A DNA stretch of 64,000 nucleotides from Orientallactaga sibirica. Its lineage: Eukaryota > Chordata > Mammalia > Rodentia > Dipodidae. The notes under the pieces were generated by a model, which did not search any database, had not been told where the DNA came from, and saw only the letters and a program-made list of their open reading frames with translations. Each line of letters opens with the position of its first letter. Positions within the stretch are counted from its first letter, which is position 1. The stretch covers positions 16,927,501 to 16,991,500 of the forward strand of contig JAEOAD010000024.1 of assembly GCA_036365145.1 (NCBI GenBank), written 5' to 3'. This document shows, piece by piece, positions 45,932 to 56,265 of the stretch. A program made the position numbers and the translations under genes.

Positions 45932-46481
45932 GTGAGCAGCACCTTTTAAGTACCTAACGGTTGTTCTCGAGGACAAGCCATAGCTCTCAAGTTCTGTTAT
46001 AACAGTTAACATCCACGAGTGAAAGAAAAACTGATCCTCTGCAAGTTGAAACGAGCAGGCGGGCGCACAGATCCGATGGCAGCCAGGTGGAAGGACGTCA
46101 GTTCCAGCAGCAAAACCAGCCATTCAGGATCCACACACACAACTTTGGCAGTATGATCTGGAGCCCCGGCTGCCTCTGTGCCTAAGCCAATAAGAAGAGG
46201 CTTACCCAATGCCAGCAGCTTTCTGGCCATGATGTGCTGGCAGGAGGATCTTTGTTAAATACAAAGCAATGAATGAAGTCCCTTTCCCCCTTGACTGTTT
46301 TGAAAGGAGCAAGTGTGTAGGCAGCTAATCTTAGCAGAGCAATGCGGGGGCCAGTACCTGTTGGTCTCACTCACATTTATGTGTAAGGAAAAAGAAAGGA
46401 AATGTTGGAGTTTTCACTCTTTCTGCACTTTTGCCCCTCCACATTTAGCCACCTCACACTGTGCTAATCCTCGGTCATATA

Positions 46482-46524
46482 AAAAACAAACAAAACAACA
46501 CAAACAAACAAACAAACAAAAATA
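46482..46524. repeat. A-rich (CAAA)n tract
   Basis: AAACAAACAAACAAAC-type sequence. Confidence 0.85.
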
Positions 46525-46666
46525 ACGATGTCTAGGGTCAACATAGTCAGCAAAGAGACCCAAATAAGAGGCCATGGCACCAGCAATGGGGCTGGAATTG
46601 CACAGGCTTTGGTACCATTAAATCCACATTTTCCAGCTTACAGATATAAGGTCAATGCCAACTTAA

Positions 46667-46672
46667 GTGTGT

Positions 46673-46709
<37 letters not shown>
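46667..46709. repeat. (GT)n microsatellite
   Basis: About 20 GT units with one TATG interruption. Confidence 0.93.
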
Positions 46710-46710
<1 letters not shown>

Positions 46711-47060
46711 TTGCCTTTCATCTGCTAATTTATCATTGTAGTTCATTTCTAATAGAAGTGACTGTATTTCAAGTTGTTTGCTTTTTAAAAATAAGTTTTT
46801 AAAGAAGCAATACTTGTTTTACTTCATGATACTAAAATGAGGGATCCCAGGCCTGCCCTGAAGTGTTCTCAGCTGACCCTGTTGACAAGACACTGTTTAG
46901 TGACAATGGAACCATTCTATCTAGGCCTTGAGGATTTTGCTTAGATAAGTCAGCCACTATTGACCAGTAATCACATTCATATTTTATGCCATGGTCTTGT
47001 GAGACATGCATGAGAAGCTAGATTATATTTTCTTTTTATTTCTGACTAAAGTCCATTTTT

Positions 47061-47263
47061 AAATTTTAAATTTTTATTTATTTATTTGAGACAGAGGGGG
47101 AGAGAGAGAGAGAATGGGCTCACCAAGGCCTCTGTAGCCACTGCAAATGAACTCCAGATGTGTGCGCCACCTTGTTCATCTAGCTTACGTGGGACCTGGA
47201 GAATCAAACGGGTCCTTAGGCTTCACAGGCATGTGCCTTACCTGCTAAGCCATCTTTCTAGCC
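47061..47263 (-). mobile_element. DIP-like SINE
   Basis: A perfect 15-bp target-site duplication CTAAAGTCCATTTTT lies at 47046-47060 and 47264-47278. Confidence 0.96.
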
Positions 47264-47791
47264 CTAAAGTCCATTTTTTAAAAACTTAGGTCCATAGGCA
47301 TATGATCTTGAAAATTGGTGTAAAATATTCTAGTTAATTTTAGCATTTGTTTTCATTTAACCTTTAGTTATTATTTATTTAGTCATCCTCCCCAGTACTT
47401 TTTGGTTCCTATCCATCAATGTAGTCAAAAGTATTTTGGTAGAGGTAATTTTGGATTGATGAACCTAAGGAAAAAAGTGTGAAATTTCATTTTGCGAAAG
47501 TTCTGTGATCTAGCGCAATGGGGTGGTTTTCATTGTTGTGAAAGAACAATGCTTTCTACTAAAATTTATTATTCAAAGTGTTGGTTCCTTTTACTAATGT
47601 TAATCTAGTATATACTACTAAAAGGTGTGTATGTGTGTGTGCCTTGAAATAATTTGTATCTTCTATGGCTGTCAGTTTTGTTAACTAAAAAATAATATTG
47701 TTGCAATTAGAAAGTTATATCAAGTATCATTTGCCAGTGGTGAAAAATTAACATGAATGACATGCTATTTATTTTTATTTTTTTCAACTAG

Positions 47792-47848
47792 CATCTGAAC
47801 CCATTTCTTTGAGAAACTTAAAAAGACGATCACAATTTTTTGAACAAG
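47792..47848 (+). CDS. Lmo7: LMO7 small exon (LKRRSQFFEQ)
   Basis: The 57-nt exon encodes SEPISLRNLKRRSQFFEQ. The basic NLKRRSQFFEQ part is well conserved in LMO7. The RRS motif would suit a basophilic kinase such as PKA; that is inference. The acceptor is TTTTTTTCAACTAG after a long T-rich tract, and the donor is CAAG/GTAAAC. It is phase 1 on both sides, so skipping it keeps frame. Confidence 0.92.
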
Positions 47849-49221
47849 GTAAACCACAAAGCTAGCCATGGACTTGTTCTTACTCTCTGCTCTTCCTTGT
47901 GGTCTGTGGTTCTGGGCACCGCGCCTTCCATTTGACTGTCATGATCCGGCAACATAACCCATTTCCATTCTTTCCCTAGGATCATCAGGCTTTTCTTACA
48001 GTTCATGGGTCTACCTCTGTGGTAATGGGTCTTTGTGTGTCCTTTGTATACCTCTAAAGGTGTTTTCTCTTAACTTTGTGCAAAAACAAAACACCAAAAC
48101 ACTGAGATGCTGTTAACACACCTGACTTTCCACTGGGTGACAGTAAGAAATGAGGAATTTTCATTTATGCCTTACTGCTTCCTACAAACTGCACAGTATT
48201 AGATTACACCAACATCTATTTGGTTAACTTTTAAAATCCTACCTGTTTTGGGTGTGGGAAATACTGTTACTAAACAACAGTGACTTGCTTCTGTTGGAAT
48301 CGGGGCTTTGGAGGGTCAGTAGTGATTGCTCTGTTCACTTCCAAGTCAATTGAAGGCAAATGAAATTGGGTTGCATCTGAGCACAGGCGCATTGGAAATC
48401 ACCAATGTTGGTGTAGTTGGGCAGGGTTGCCTGCAAGGTGTGTTGCACGTGGCATTTCTGCTCCTTCACACTTGTCTAACCTCTGTCTCCTGAATGTGGT
48501 TTCCACTGTTTTGCTATGCGGAACTTGAAAGGGACATCTGACATTTCAGGTGCAATGGTCATGAGACTTGCTGTTGCCATCTAAAATGTTACTGTTTCTT
48601 TTAAGGTTAATGAAATGTTTGTAAATTCATCTTATGATACTTACTGGGTTTGTGTCTGTTCTGTTAATTGTATAATATTCTTTTCTGTGATGTATTATGG
48701 TCTCTTTTTACCATACACAGAAATAATTTTTCAGCTATGCATGACTATTTGTATCAATATTCTTAGTATTTTTGGTTCTGTTTTTTTTTTTTTTTTAAAA
48801 CTAAACTTCTCTTTTACTATGGCTGTGTCTTTGAAGTGATATACTCCTAACTCAAATAGGCTGAAACAAAATCATTCATTTTCTTTCTTTATTCTAGTAT
48901 TCTTTCATTTTTCATTAATAAGCTATTTTAACTAGGCAAAATCTTCTAAGTTTTGAAGAATTTTTTTAAAGTTACCTGAGTGCATTTATGATAGCTAATG
49001 TTTCAGGAAAAATTGAAAAGAGTGCATTATAATATATTTTCTGAAATTGTACATTTTAAAAATCATGGTATAATGTTTAGATGCACATTCATTTAAGCTC
49101 CCTGATGATAAAGAATAATACTGTGTCATAACATATGCCCCTAACTCTCCTCTGTAGGGAGAAGATTGAGAGTTTGAGGCAAGTCTGGGCTAAGTAGTAG
49201 CACCCTGTCTCAAGAAAAAAA

Positions 49222-49365
49222 AAAAAGCTGGACATGATAGCACACACCTGTAGTTATTCCAGCCCTTGAGAGGTGGAGGCAGAAGGGTCAGGAGTTTAAG
49301 GTCATCCTCGGCTACATAGCCAAGTTTGAAGCCAGTCTGAGCTATATGAGTCTTCATCTCAAAAG
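49222..49365 (+). mobile_element. B1-related SINE, divergent
   Basis: GCTGGACATGATAGCACACA, CCAGCCCTTGAGAGGTGGAG, GCCAGTCTGAGCTATATGAG. A partial B1 3' end with poly(A) precedes it at about 49160-49221. Confidence 0.7.
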
Positions 49366-49462
49366 CCAACCCAAAATACTGCTCAAGAATAAGAATGTAT
49401 GCTCGTTTACATGTTAAACTTGAATACTCACATTTCAAATATCATGGGAAAGGAAAAATACT

Positions 49463-49588
49463 CTTTTTTTTTTTTTCAAGGTAGGATCTCACTCTAGCTC
49501 AGGCTGAGCTGGAATTCACTCTGTATTCTTAGGGTGGCCTCGAACTCACAGCGATCCTCCTACCTCTGCCTCCCGAGTGCTGGGATTA
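49463..49588 (-). mobile_element. B1 SINE, 5' truncated
   Basis: TTTTTTCAAGGTAGGATCTC through GAGTGCTGGGATTA, lacking the promoter-proximal end. Confidence 0.9.
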
Positions 49589-49860
49589 GGAAAAATATTC
49601 TTGAACTTGCTTGCTGCATTAGCACATTTCTGAAAAGTTGTTCATTAGCAAGAAGATCTGGAACATGAGACTTGCCACAGTCATATTGTTGATGAGTATT
49701 TACAAGTCATTAGGTTTGATATATCTTGTAACATTTGAGACATTTTCTTCCTGTTAAGCCAAACTATGAATTAATGCTCAAGTCAGCAACAAACCTTGAT
49801 TCTTCTTCAGAGAGAATCATTGAGACCACTCTCATACCTAGAGTTTTGAGGCAGCTGCGT

Positions 49861-49903
49861 TTTTACCCTATTGTTTTACCCTATTGTTTTACCCTATTGT
49901 TTG
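49861..49903. repeat. Short tandem repeat, three 13-bp units
   Basis: TTTTACCCTATTG occurs three times in a row. Confidence 0.9.
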
Positions 49904-50090
49904 AATTTGGAAGATGGGTACTGAAGGGGGGAAAGATTTACTGATTGCTGTTTGAAAGAGAAAATTGATACATTTAGCTTACTGGCATAGAGCTAGCTGG
50001 TGATATTAACTCTGTGAAAAGAATTGTTTTGCAGAAGTGGATATTTACACTGTCTTTTTCTTCCCTCCTTGCCCACATGTTGCAACACAG

Positions 50091-50116
50091 GAAGCTCCGA
50101 TTCGGTAGCTCCTGAT
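50091..50116 (+). CDS. Lmo7: LMO7 26-nt microexon (SSDSVAPD)
   Basis: This 26-nt exon encodes G-SSDSVAPD and matches human GSSDSVVPD. The acceptor is GCAACACAG behind a distal pyrimidine tract (TCTTTTTCTTCCCTCCTTGC), and the donor is GAT/GTAAGT. It enters in phase 1 and leaves in phase 0, so skipping it alone would break the frame. It is too short to find by coding potential and is supported by the phase match and homology. Confidence 0.9.
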
Positions 50117-50376
50117 GTAAGTAATATTCCTTTGTCATTGGGAATAAGCGAGGGAAGCTTGGTGGGACTGAATTAGAGCACGGCAGCATTGCTGCATTCA
50201 GTTGCATGAGCATTGGTGAATTAGTCGTACTTCCCAGCTGAAAAGACTGTGGTTGGCATGTAAAACCACATCTTCTTCTGATGCTGCGTAAGCAGGTGTG
50301 AGATGAATAATTGATGCAGGTGAACGTGGTTTAGCAAATGACTTAATGACATATGCTCTGTGTTTGCATCCTGTAG

Positions 50377-50481
50377 CTTCCGGTTCCAACCCTCAGTGCC
50401 CCAAGTCGCTGGGCATGGGATCAAGAGGAAGAGCGAAAGCGGCAGGAGAGGTGGCAGAAGGAGCAGGACCGTTTGCTGCAG
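50377..50481 (+). CDS. Lmo7: LMO7 exon, start of coiled coil
   Basis: The exon encodes LPVPTLSAPSRWAWDQEEER followed by KRQERWQKEQDRLLQ. The second part opens a long Glu/Arg/Gln-rich coiled coil. It is phase 0 on both sides with a GCATCCTGTAG acceptor and a CAG/GTGTCC donor. The tryptophan-rich PSRWAWDQEEERKRQ boundary is strongly conserved in the family as I recall it. Confidence 0.95.
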
Positions 50482-51077
50482 GTGTCCCCTGGTGTCCTTG
50501 GTCAGGAGGAAGCCGGCTTAGGGTTCATTACTTTTCACTGGACCATGTGGACCAGTGTTGAGAAGCACATTTGCAAAGCAGAACAAAACAGCTAACAAAT
50601 CCTTTTGCAAATGGCCCAGTATTCATGAAATCACTACTTTTCCGTTTGGAAGACTCCCGGGTACCCTAAAATCATCAGTTATTACCTTCATGAATACTTT
50701 GGAGTTAAAAGGGGTGCAGGCAGGCCTGGGAGATGCCGCAGACTAAGGAATTGGTTCCTGTCCATGGAAGACGAGGGTCGTTGGGGGTCACTCAGTCTCC
50801 TTGCCACCAGCTGGGGGGCCTTGATGAGCCATGTCTGCAGTAATGGGCGCATGCAGGCCCTGTTCAGCGTGGCTGCTCTGTCCTGTCATCTGCATTTTAG
50901 TTCAATATAAGCGCTTCTGCTTCAGGGGCTCCAATCTGATGGGCCGTGTGAAAATGAAGCTGCCATCTTTAAAAATTAACGAGAACTTTTGGAGCTGGCA
51001 AACCTATTTAAGGAAAATAATCTGCTGACCGTGAAAAGTCAATGTCTGTTAATTAACGGCTTATACATTTGTCCTAG

Positions 51078-51170
51078 GAAAAATACCAACGCGAGCAAGA
51101 GAAACTGAGGGAAGAGTGGCAGAGAGCTAAGCAGGAGGCCGAGAGAGAGAGCTCCAAGTTCCTGAGTGAG
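51078..51170 (+). CDS. Lmo7: LMO7 exon, coiled coil
   Basis: The exon encodes EKYQREQEKLREEWQRAKQE followed by AERESSKFLSE, continuing the coiled coil with an almost complete heptad-like charge pattern. It is phase 0 on both sides; the acceptor is TTTGTCCTAG and the donor is GAG/GTAGCA. It joins directly to the exon at 51841 across a 670-nt intron that is largely a (CTTC)n and CT-rich tract. Confidence 0.95.
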
Positions 51171-51449
51171 GTAGCATTGGCACACTAACCTGCTGGTTCT
51201 CTCCCTTCTTGCTTCGGCGTTGGCAAAATGAGCTAGGAAGAGCACGCTTCATCCCTCCCCATGCGGCCCCCACTTCCACCTCTGTAGCTCTTTGGGGAAA
51301 TCCCACGATCTGTGTTTGGTTAAGAGTTTTGCTTTGATGTCTCAACCTCACCCTGGTTTTGCTGTTATATCATGAGATAATTTAAGCTACTAGAACTTTA
51401 GTGTCTTTTTCTTCTAACTTTCACCTCAGTTCTGTGGCTCGCTCTTCCA

Positions 51450-51533
51450 TGCCTTCCTTCCTTCCTTCCTTCCTTCCTTCCTTCCTTCCTTCCTTCCTTC
51501 CTTCCTTCCTTCCTTCCTTCCTTCCTTCCTTTT
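51450..51533. repeat. (CTTC)n microsatellite
   Basis: About 20 CTTC units, then TTTTCTTTCC. Confidence 0.97.
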
Positions 51534-51715
51534 CTTTCCTTCCCTCCCTTCCCCTCCCCTCCCCTCCCCTCTGCTTCCCCTCCCCTCCGCTTCTCCTCCC
51601 CTCCCCTCCCCTCCGCTTCCCCTCCCCTTCCCCTCCCCTTCCCCCCCTTCCCCTCCTTCCCCCCCTCCTTCCCCTCCCCTCCCCTCCCTCCCCCTCCCTC
51701 CCTCCCTTCCTTCCA
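51534..51715. repeat. CT-rich (CCCCT)n tract
   Basis: CCCCTCCCCTCCGCTTC-type sequence up to 125 bp before the exon at 51841; open frames on both strands are artefacts. Confidence 0.93.
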
Positions 51716-51840
51716 CTGAAACTTTATCTTACTGGACTTCTGGGCTCCTGTCATTAATTTCACCTAAAACTGAATCCATATGTGTATGACATGGCAGAGC
51801 TACAGATGGTGATGGGGTTCTTTTTCCATTGGCCACACAG

Positions 51841-52131
51841 GAGCTGATGGTCCTAAACTCGAACAGCATTTCTCTGAACACTCGCGAGCCAGTTGCCAGC
51901 TGGGAAGCCACCTGGAGTGAAGGGTCCAAGTCTTCCGACAGGGAAGGGACCCGAGCAGGAGAGGAGGAGAAGAGAAAACCAGAAGATGATGTTGTTCACC
52001 AGGACCAAAGGCAGAAGCTGCAGGAGCAGCTCCTCCTTGAGCAGGAGAGGAAACTGAAGGAGCAACAGTTTCAGGAAGAGCAGGAGCTTCGCGAGCGGCA
52101 GGAGGCCGAGGCCCAGGCCCAGGCCCAGGCC

Positions 52132-52172
<41 letters not shown>

Positions 52173-52310
52173 CCAGGCCCAGGCTCAGGCTCAGGCTCAG
52201 GCTCAGGCCCAGGCCCTCCAGGAACAGGCGCAGAAGCACCGTCCTGAGGAGCAGAAGCACCATGCAGAGAGGGAGAGGGAAACTTCTGTCAAAATATACC
52301 AGTATAGGAG
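51841..52310 (+). CDS. Lmo7: LMO7 exon, coiled coil with (Ala-Gln)17 run
   Basis: The 470-nt exon begins ELMVLNSNSISLNTREPVA and continues WEATWSEGSKSSDREGTRAG, then a Gln/Glu/Lys coiled coil. Codons at 52111-52212 form 17 Ala-Gln pairs, followed by LQEQAQKHRPEEQKHHAERE and TSVKIYQYRR. The matching human stretch, as I recall it, is shorter and made of charged EEQKR-type repeats. The acceptor is GGCCACACAG and the donor AG/GTTTGT is weak. It enters in phase 0 and leaves in phase 2. The opposite-strand open frame here is a shadow of the repeat. Confidence 0.94.
52111..52212 (+). repeat. Lmo7: Coding hexanucleotide repeat (GCYCAG)17
   Basis: Seventeen in-frame GCCCAG or GCTCAG units encode (Ala-Gln)17. 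The third base of the Ala codons runs C4, T6, C2, T4, C1, which indicates growth by block duplication. Confidence 0.97.
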
Positions 52311-53294
52311 GTTTGTCCCCATACCTGAAGGGCACCAGGGAGTTTATTAGGCTTGCCTTCCTTGTGGCCACCTTGCAGTCTTCTCTTTCCCATCATCCTT
52401 CCCCTATCCATGGGCAGCATGCCATTCAGAGGAGCCTTTAAGCATACAGCCCGTCACTTTAATTCCCCTTCACGTGGTATGACTTCCTGTCACATCAAAG
52501 CTCCATTCCAAATCCTCACTAAAGCATAGAAGGCTTGTCTGCGAAATGTCTTGGTCCTCTTGTCTACCCCATAGTGCTGACACTTCCCCTGTTAAATCTG
52601 CCATGGCCTCCTTTCCTCCTGAAAATGTTTAACATCCTCTCTGACACTGGGCTTTTTTGATCTGGTACCTCGAAAATGTCTTTCCTCACATATTCACAAG
52701 GCTTATTCGTTTGATTCCAATATCTCTTCCAGTGTCATCTCCTTAGCTTTTCAAGAATATCTACTTTTATACGTGCCTCACCACCATTTCTTTCTGTCCC
52801 GTCAGCCTGCTTTATATGCCTGCATTTGTTTTGTCTCTTGTTCTGCATGTCTCAGGAAAGTATGTGGCAAAGCTAAAAAGTTCCTTTTGTTTATTTCTCT
52901 AGTCCTAGCTCATTACCGGGTCTCATTAGATACTTACAGAATGAATGGGATAAGTAAATGTGGGAGTAGCAGATGTCTCAGCAGTCGTATGTGGTTTTTT
53001 TTTTTTTTTTAAGTTTTTCGAGGTAGGGTCTGGCTCTAGTCCAGGCTGACCTAGAATTCACTATGTAGTCTCAGGGTGGCCTCGAACTCATGGCAATCCA
53101 GCTACCTCTGCCTCCTAAGTGATGGGATTAAAGGTGTGCGCTACCACACCCGGCTTTTATATGTATTTAGTTTTTAGCCCAGGGACCATTTTCATAAAGA
53201 GAATAGAATATGATTTTAGTATATTTTTCCCCTCAAAGTCTAGGAATGTCTTAAAAGTTTGGTATTTTGACGGTATTTTTTCTGTATCTTGCAG
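52311..53294. other. LMO7 intron, about 1 kb
   Basis: It holds one B1. The part 52380-52945 looks like old, degraded mammalian repeat (L2-like in texture, ATACTTACAGAATGAATGGG), not assignable with confidence. Confidence 0.55.
52997..53156 (-). mobile_element. B1 SINE
   Basis: Poly(T), TTTTTCGAGGTAGGGTCTGG through CGCTACCACACCCGGC; 139 bp upstream of the exon at 53295. Confidence 0.95.
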
Positions 53295-53357
53295 GCCCAT
53301 TGACTCCTATGACATGCCAAAGAAAGAGGAACAATCTGGTTTGCTTCCTAGTGACAG
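53295..53357 (+). CDS. Lmo7: LMO7 small exon (PIDSYDMPKKEEQSG)
   Basis: The 63-nt exon encodes PIDSYDMPKKEEQSGLLPSD. It matches human PVDSYDIPKTEEASSGFLPG with conservative changes. The acceptor is TCTGTATCTTGCAG and the donor is ACAG/GTGTGT. It is phase 2 on both sides. It belongs to the linker between the coiled coil and the LIM domain. Confidence 0.93.
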
Positions 53358-53809
53358 GTGTGTCGAACATTTCCTTTGTATTTGCCTGGTGGTAATGGCT
53401 TCAGCAGAACCCTGGGCTTGCCTAGATGAGTGTTGTAAATCTGCTTTAGCCCTTTGTCCTTTGTGCTATACAAAGACAACATAAATGGTGTAAGTTAGCT
53501 CTTGCAGTGTAAGAATTATGTCTATACTTTGCTTGTGATTTTTAAGAGTCAGCTTTTTGTGCTGAGCTCAGTTAGGCAAATCGGTTTGACTGGGCTAAGT
53601 CATGTACCTGCTACCGGTGCTGCTTTGGGGATGGGGGAGTTGGCTGGGTGGCACGTGGGGCAGAAAGGGTAACTGAGTCAAGTTGTTTTCAGCATCCAGC
53701 AAGCCAGTGGAGTCTCATATACAGGGCCGGAAAAAGGACGGAAGTATACATAGCCTACATATTTGTTCATAGTGATGGCAAACGGTTGTCTCAGGTTAGA
53801 ACCATGTGT

Positions 53810-53905
53810 GAAGATGCATGCCTGTAATCCCAGCACTCTTAGGAGGATACTGTGAGTTCAAGGCCAGCCTGTCCTACATATCAAAACTCTAAAATAAAAA
53901 AAAAA
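53810..53905 (+). mobile_element. B1 SINE, internally deleted
   Basis: TGCATGCCTGTAATCCCAGC, GAGTTCAAGGCCAGCCTGTC and an A-rich end. Confidence 0.75.
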
Positions 53906-53917
53906 ATCCCAAAAATG

Positions 53918-54180
53918 GGGCTGGGGGGATTGCTCAGTGGTTTCCAGCATGTACTTGCAAAGCCTAGAGCCCATGTTAAGTCAGATGCAAAGTGGTACAT
54001 GCATCTGGGATCCAGGAGCGCCTACAACAGTGGGAGGCAGAGGTGGGAGAATCTGAAGCATTCAGGCCAACTAAGTCTGGTGTTCTTTTGACATCTGACA
54101 GTTTGTTTGCAGCAGCAAGAGACCTCCATACGTGCCACACTTGCCTCCATGTGCACAAATAAAAGTTAATAATAATAAAA
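53918..54180 (+). mobile_element. Composite tRNA-derived SINE with internal B1/B4-like piece
   Basis: It has a GGGGCTGGGGGGATTGCTCA head and DIP-like GTTAAGTCAGATGCAAAGTG, then AACAGTGGGAGGCAGAGGTG, a B1-like motif not seen in other copies. Confidence 0.65.
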
Positions 54181-54589
54181 AAAACCCAGAAATTCAAAGA
54201 GAAGGGAAAAGCTCTTTCTCTTTGTGGGAGGATCCACGTTGCAAGAGGGAATGGAGAGGCAGGAAGAACTGTGTTCTCTCCTTGTGACCGCTCTTGACTT
54301 TGGTTTTGTTTTTGGTTTGCTAAGGCCAGGTATTAGTGGCTAACATACACTAGCGAACCTCCTGTCTCAACTCTCCAGTGCTGGGATTTCATGCCCAACA
54401 TAACATGTGCTTTAAAAAGATGTGAACAATAGCTCAAGATCACTAAGAAATACATAAAGATATCTGCGATCAGAATTTGACCTTTGTCTTAGCTTCATGA
54501 GAACCACTGGTCAGTTTTAGGGAATGAAGATGGGCTTTCAGCTATCTGAAAAGTTACATATTGTTTACCATTTCCAAAGACATTGACTT

Positions 54590-54790
54590 TTTAAAAAATA
54601 TTTTTATTTATTTATTTATTTGGGAGAGAGAGAGAGAGAACGGGTATGCCATGGCCTCCAGCTGCTGCAAACAAATTCCAGATGCATGTGCCCCCTTGTG
54701 CATCTGGCTTACATGAGTCCTGGGGACTTAAACTTGGGTATTTTAGCTTTGCAGGCAAGCATCTTAACCACTGAGCCATCCCTCCAGTCC
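54590..54790 (-). mobile_element. DIP-like SINE
   Basis: ATTTTTATTTATTTATTTAT, GCCATGGCCTCCAGCTGCTG and GAGCCATCCCTCCAGTCCC. Confidence 0.92.
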
Positions 54791-54842
54791 CTTAAAGCAT
54801 TCAGTTTTAATGATTAAAGCTATTTATAAAAATTGCGTCGCA

Positions 54843-55006
54843 GGCCGGGCGTGGTGGTACACATCTTTAATCCCAGCACTCGGGAGGCAGAGGTAGGAGT
54901 ATCGCAGTGAGTTCAAGGCCATCCTGAGACTACATAGTGAATTTCAGGTCAGCCTGAGCTAGAGTGAGACCTTACCTCAAAAAACAAAACAAAACAAAAC
55001 AAAAAA
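54843..55006 (+). mobile_element. B1 SINE, near consensus
   Basis: GGCCGGGCGTGGTGGTACAC head and (CAAAA)n tail. Flanked by AATTGCGTCGCAG and AAATGCATCGCAG. Confidence 0.95.
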
Positions 55007-55649
55007 AAATGCATCGCAGGTTTGAAGTCACTGAACAGCCAGTCTGCAAATACATCATGTAGGCTCATTAGCTTCCGTTTGCAGAGCTGCACTTCCTCCT
55101 TCGGGAAACTGCCTTCTTATTAAACTCAAGGAAAGGTCTCCATACCCAGGCAAGCTGAACGAGTGGCTCAGAGTGACAAGTGAAAGGACAGGAATACCCA
55201 GGTAGATACGAGGTTAAGACAGCCAGAAAGAAAAATCTAACGTAAATGCCCTCATGCATAATGAACCTCTCCAGGAAGTATAGATCATTAAAATGTTTCT
55301 CTCTTTTAAGGCTGTGAATTTATTTACATGTTTACAAAGCTTTATGTAACTCATTACCTTGGAGAAAATAGTTAAAATGCAGGGAAAAGAAATTTAATGA
55401 ATGCTGGACTATGAAAACCCTCTACGCAGTGTTGATAGGTTGATCCAAAAGTATGCCCAAGGCATTGAGGAGTGTGCCCTAACTTCTCATTTCTTCTTTG
55501 CAAATACAAGTGAGATTCTTCACCAGTGCGGCTTTCTACCAATTGGGGCACATCAGCATGTGTTGTCGGTTATTGCATTGGAACCAAAGCTAGGTTGTCT
55601 ACATGTAGTCGTGTCATGTTGTACACTATACATTATTACTATTATTTTT

Positions 55650-55848
55650 AAAAAATATTTTGTTAAATTTTTTATTTATTAGAGAGAGAGAAAGAGAGAG
55701 TGGGCATGCCAGGGCCACTAGCTGCAGAAAACAAACTCCAGACACATGCGCCACCTTGTGCATCTGGCTTCCATGGGTCTTGGGGTCAAACCTGGTTCCT
55801 TTGGCTTTGCAAGCAAGTGCCTTAACCGCTGAGCCATCTCTCTAGCCC
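55650..55848 (-). mobile_element. DIP-like SINE, first of three-element cluster
   Basis: TTTTTTATTTATTAGAGAGA through GAGCCATCTCTCTAGCCC. Confidence 0.92.
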
Positions 55849-55859
55849 GCAATATTACT

Positions 55860-56010
55860 TTTTTTTTTTTTTTTCGAGGTAAGGTTTCACTCTAGCTCAG
55901 GCTGACCTGGAATTTACTATGTAGTCTTAGGGTGGCCTTAAACTCGTGGCAGTCCTCCTACCTCTGCTGCCCAAGTGCTGGGATTAAAGGCATACACCAC
56001 CACGGCCAGC
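55860..56010 (-). mobile_element. B1 SINE, second of cluster
   Basis: Poly(T), TTTTCGAGGTAAGGTTTCAC through ATACACCACCACGGCCAGC. Flanked by AATATTACT copies. Confidence 0.93.
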
Positions 56011-56026
56011 TAATATTACTATTTTT

Positions 56027-56265
56027 TAAAATATATTTTATTATTTATTTATTTATTTATTTGAGAGATTGAGATACAGAAATAGGCAGGTAGCGAGAGA
56101 GAGAGAGAATGAGTGCGCCAGGGCCTCCAGCCACTGCAAACAAACTCCAGATGTATGCACCCCCTTGTGCATCTAGCTTACGTGGGTCCTGGAGAATCGA
56201 GCCTCGAACCAGGGTCCTTAGGCTTCATAGGCAAGTGTTTAATGGCTAAGCCATCTCTCCAGCCC
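56027..56265 (-). mobile_element. DIP-like SINE, third of cluster
   Basis: The 16-bp target-site duplication TAATATTACTATTTTT lies at 56011-56026 and 56266-56281. Confidence 0.95.

Larger units (their letters stand above)
45932..50090. other. LMO7 introns flanking the 47792 exon
   Basis: Besides the listed repeats, 45932-46480 is GC-richer unique sequence and 47849-49160 is AT-rich unique sequence. No gene is supported in either. Confidence 0.65.

Noticed and set aside
46000..46250. Antisense frames of about 75 codons near the 45871 exon
   Set aside because: No splice pair, no recognised homology; taken as intronic.
51398..51763. Long Gly/Glu/Lys/Arg-rich and Pro/Ser-rich frames on both strands
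   Set aside because: Produced by the CTTC and CCCCT low-complexity tract.
51853..52371. 172-codon antisense open frame rich in Leu, Ser and Gly
   Set aside because: It is the shadow of the (GCYCAG)n coding repeat and the sense exon; it has no splice or start support of its own.
52720..52945. Ancient L2 LINE fragment
   Set aside because: Only loose resemblance; too diverged to assign by eye.
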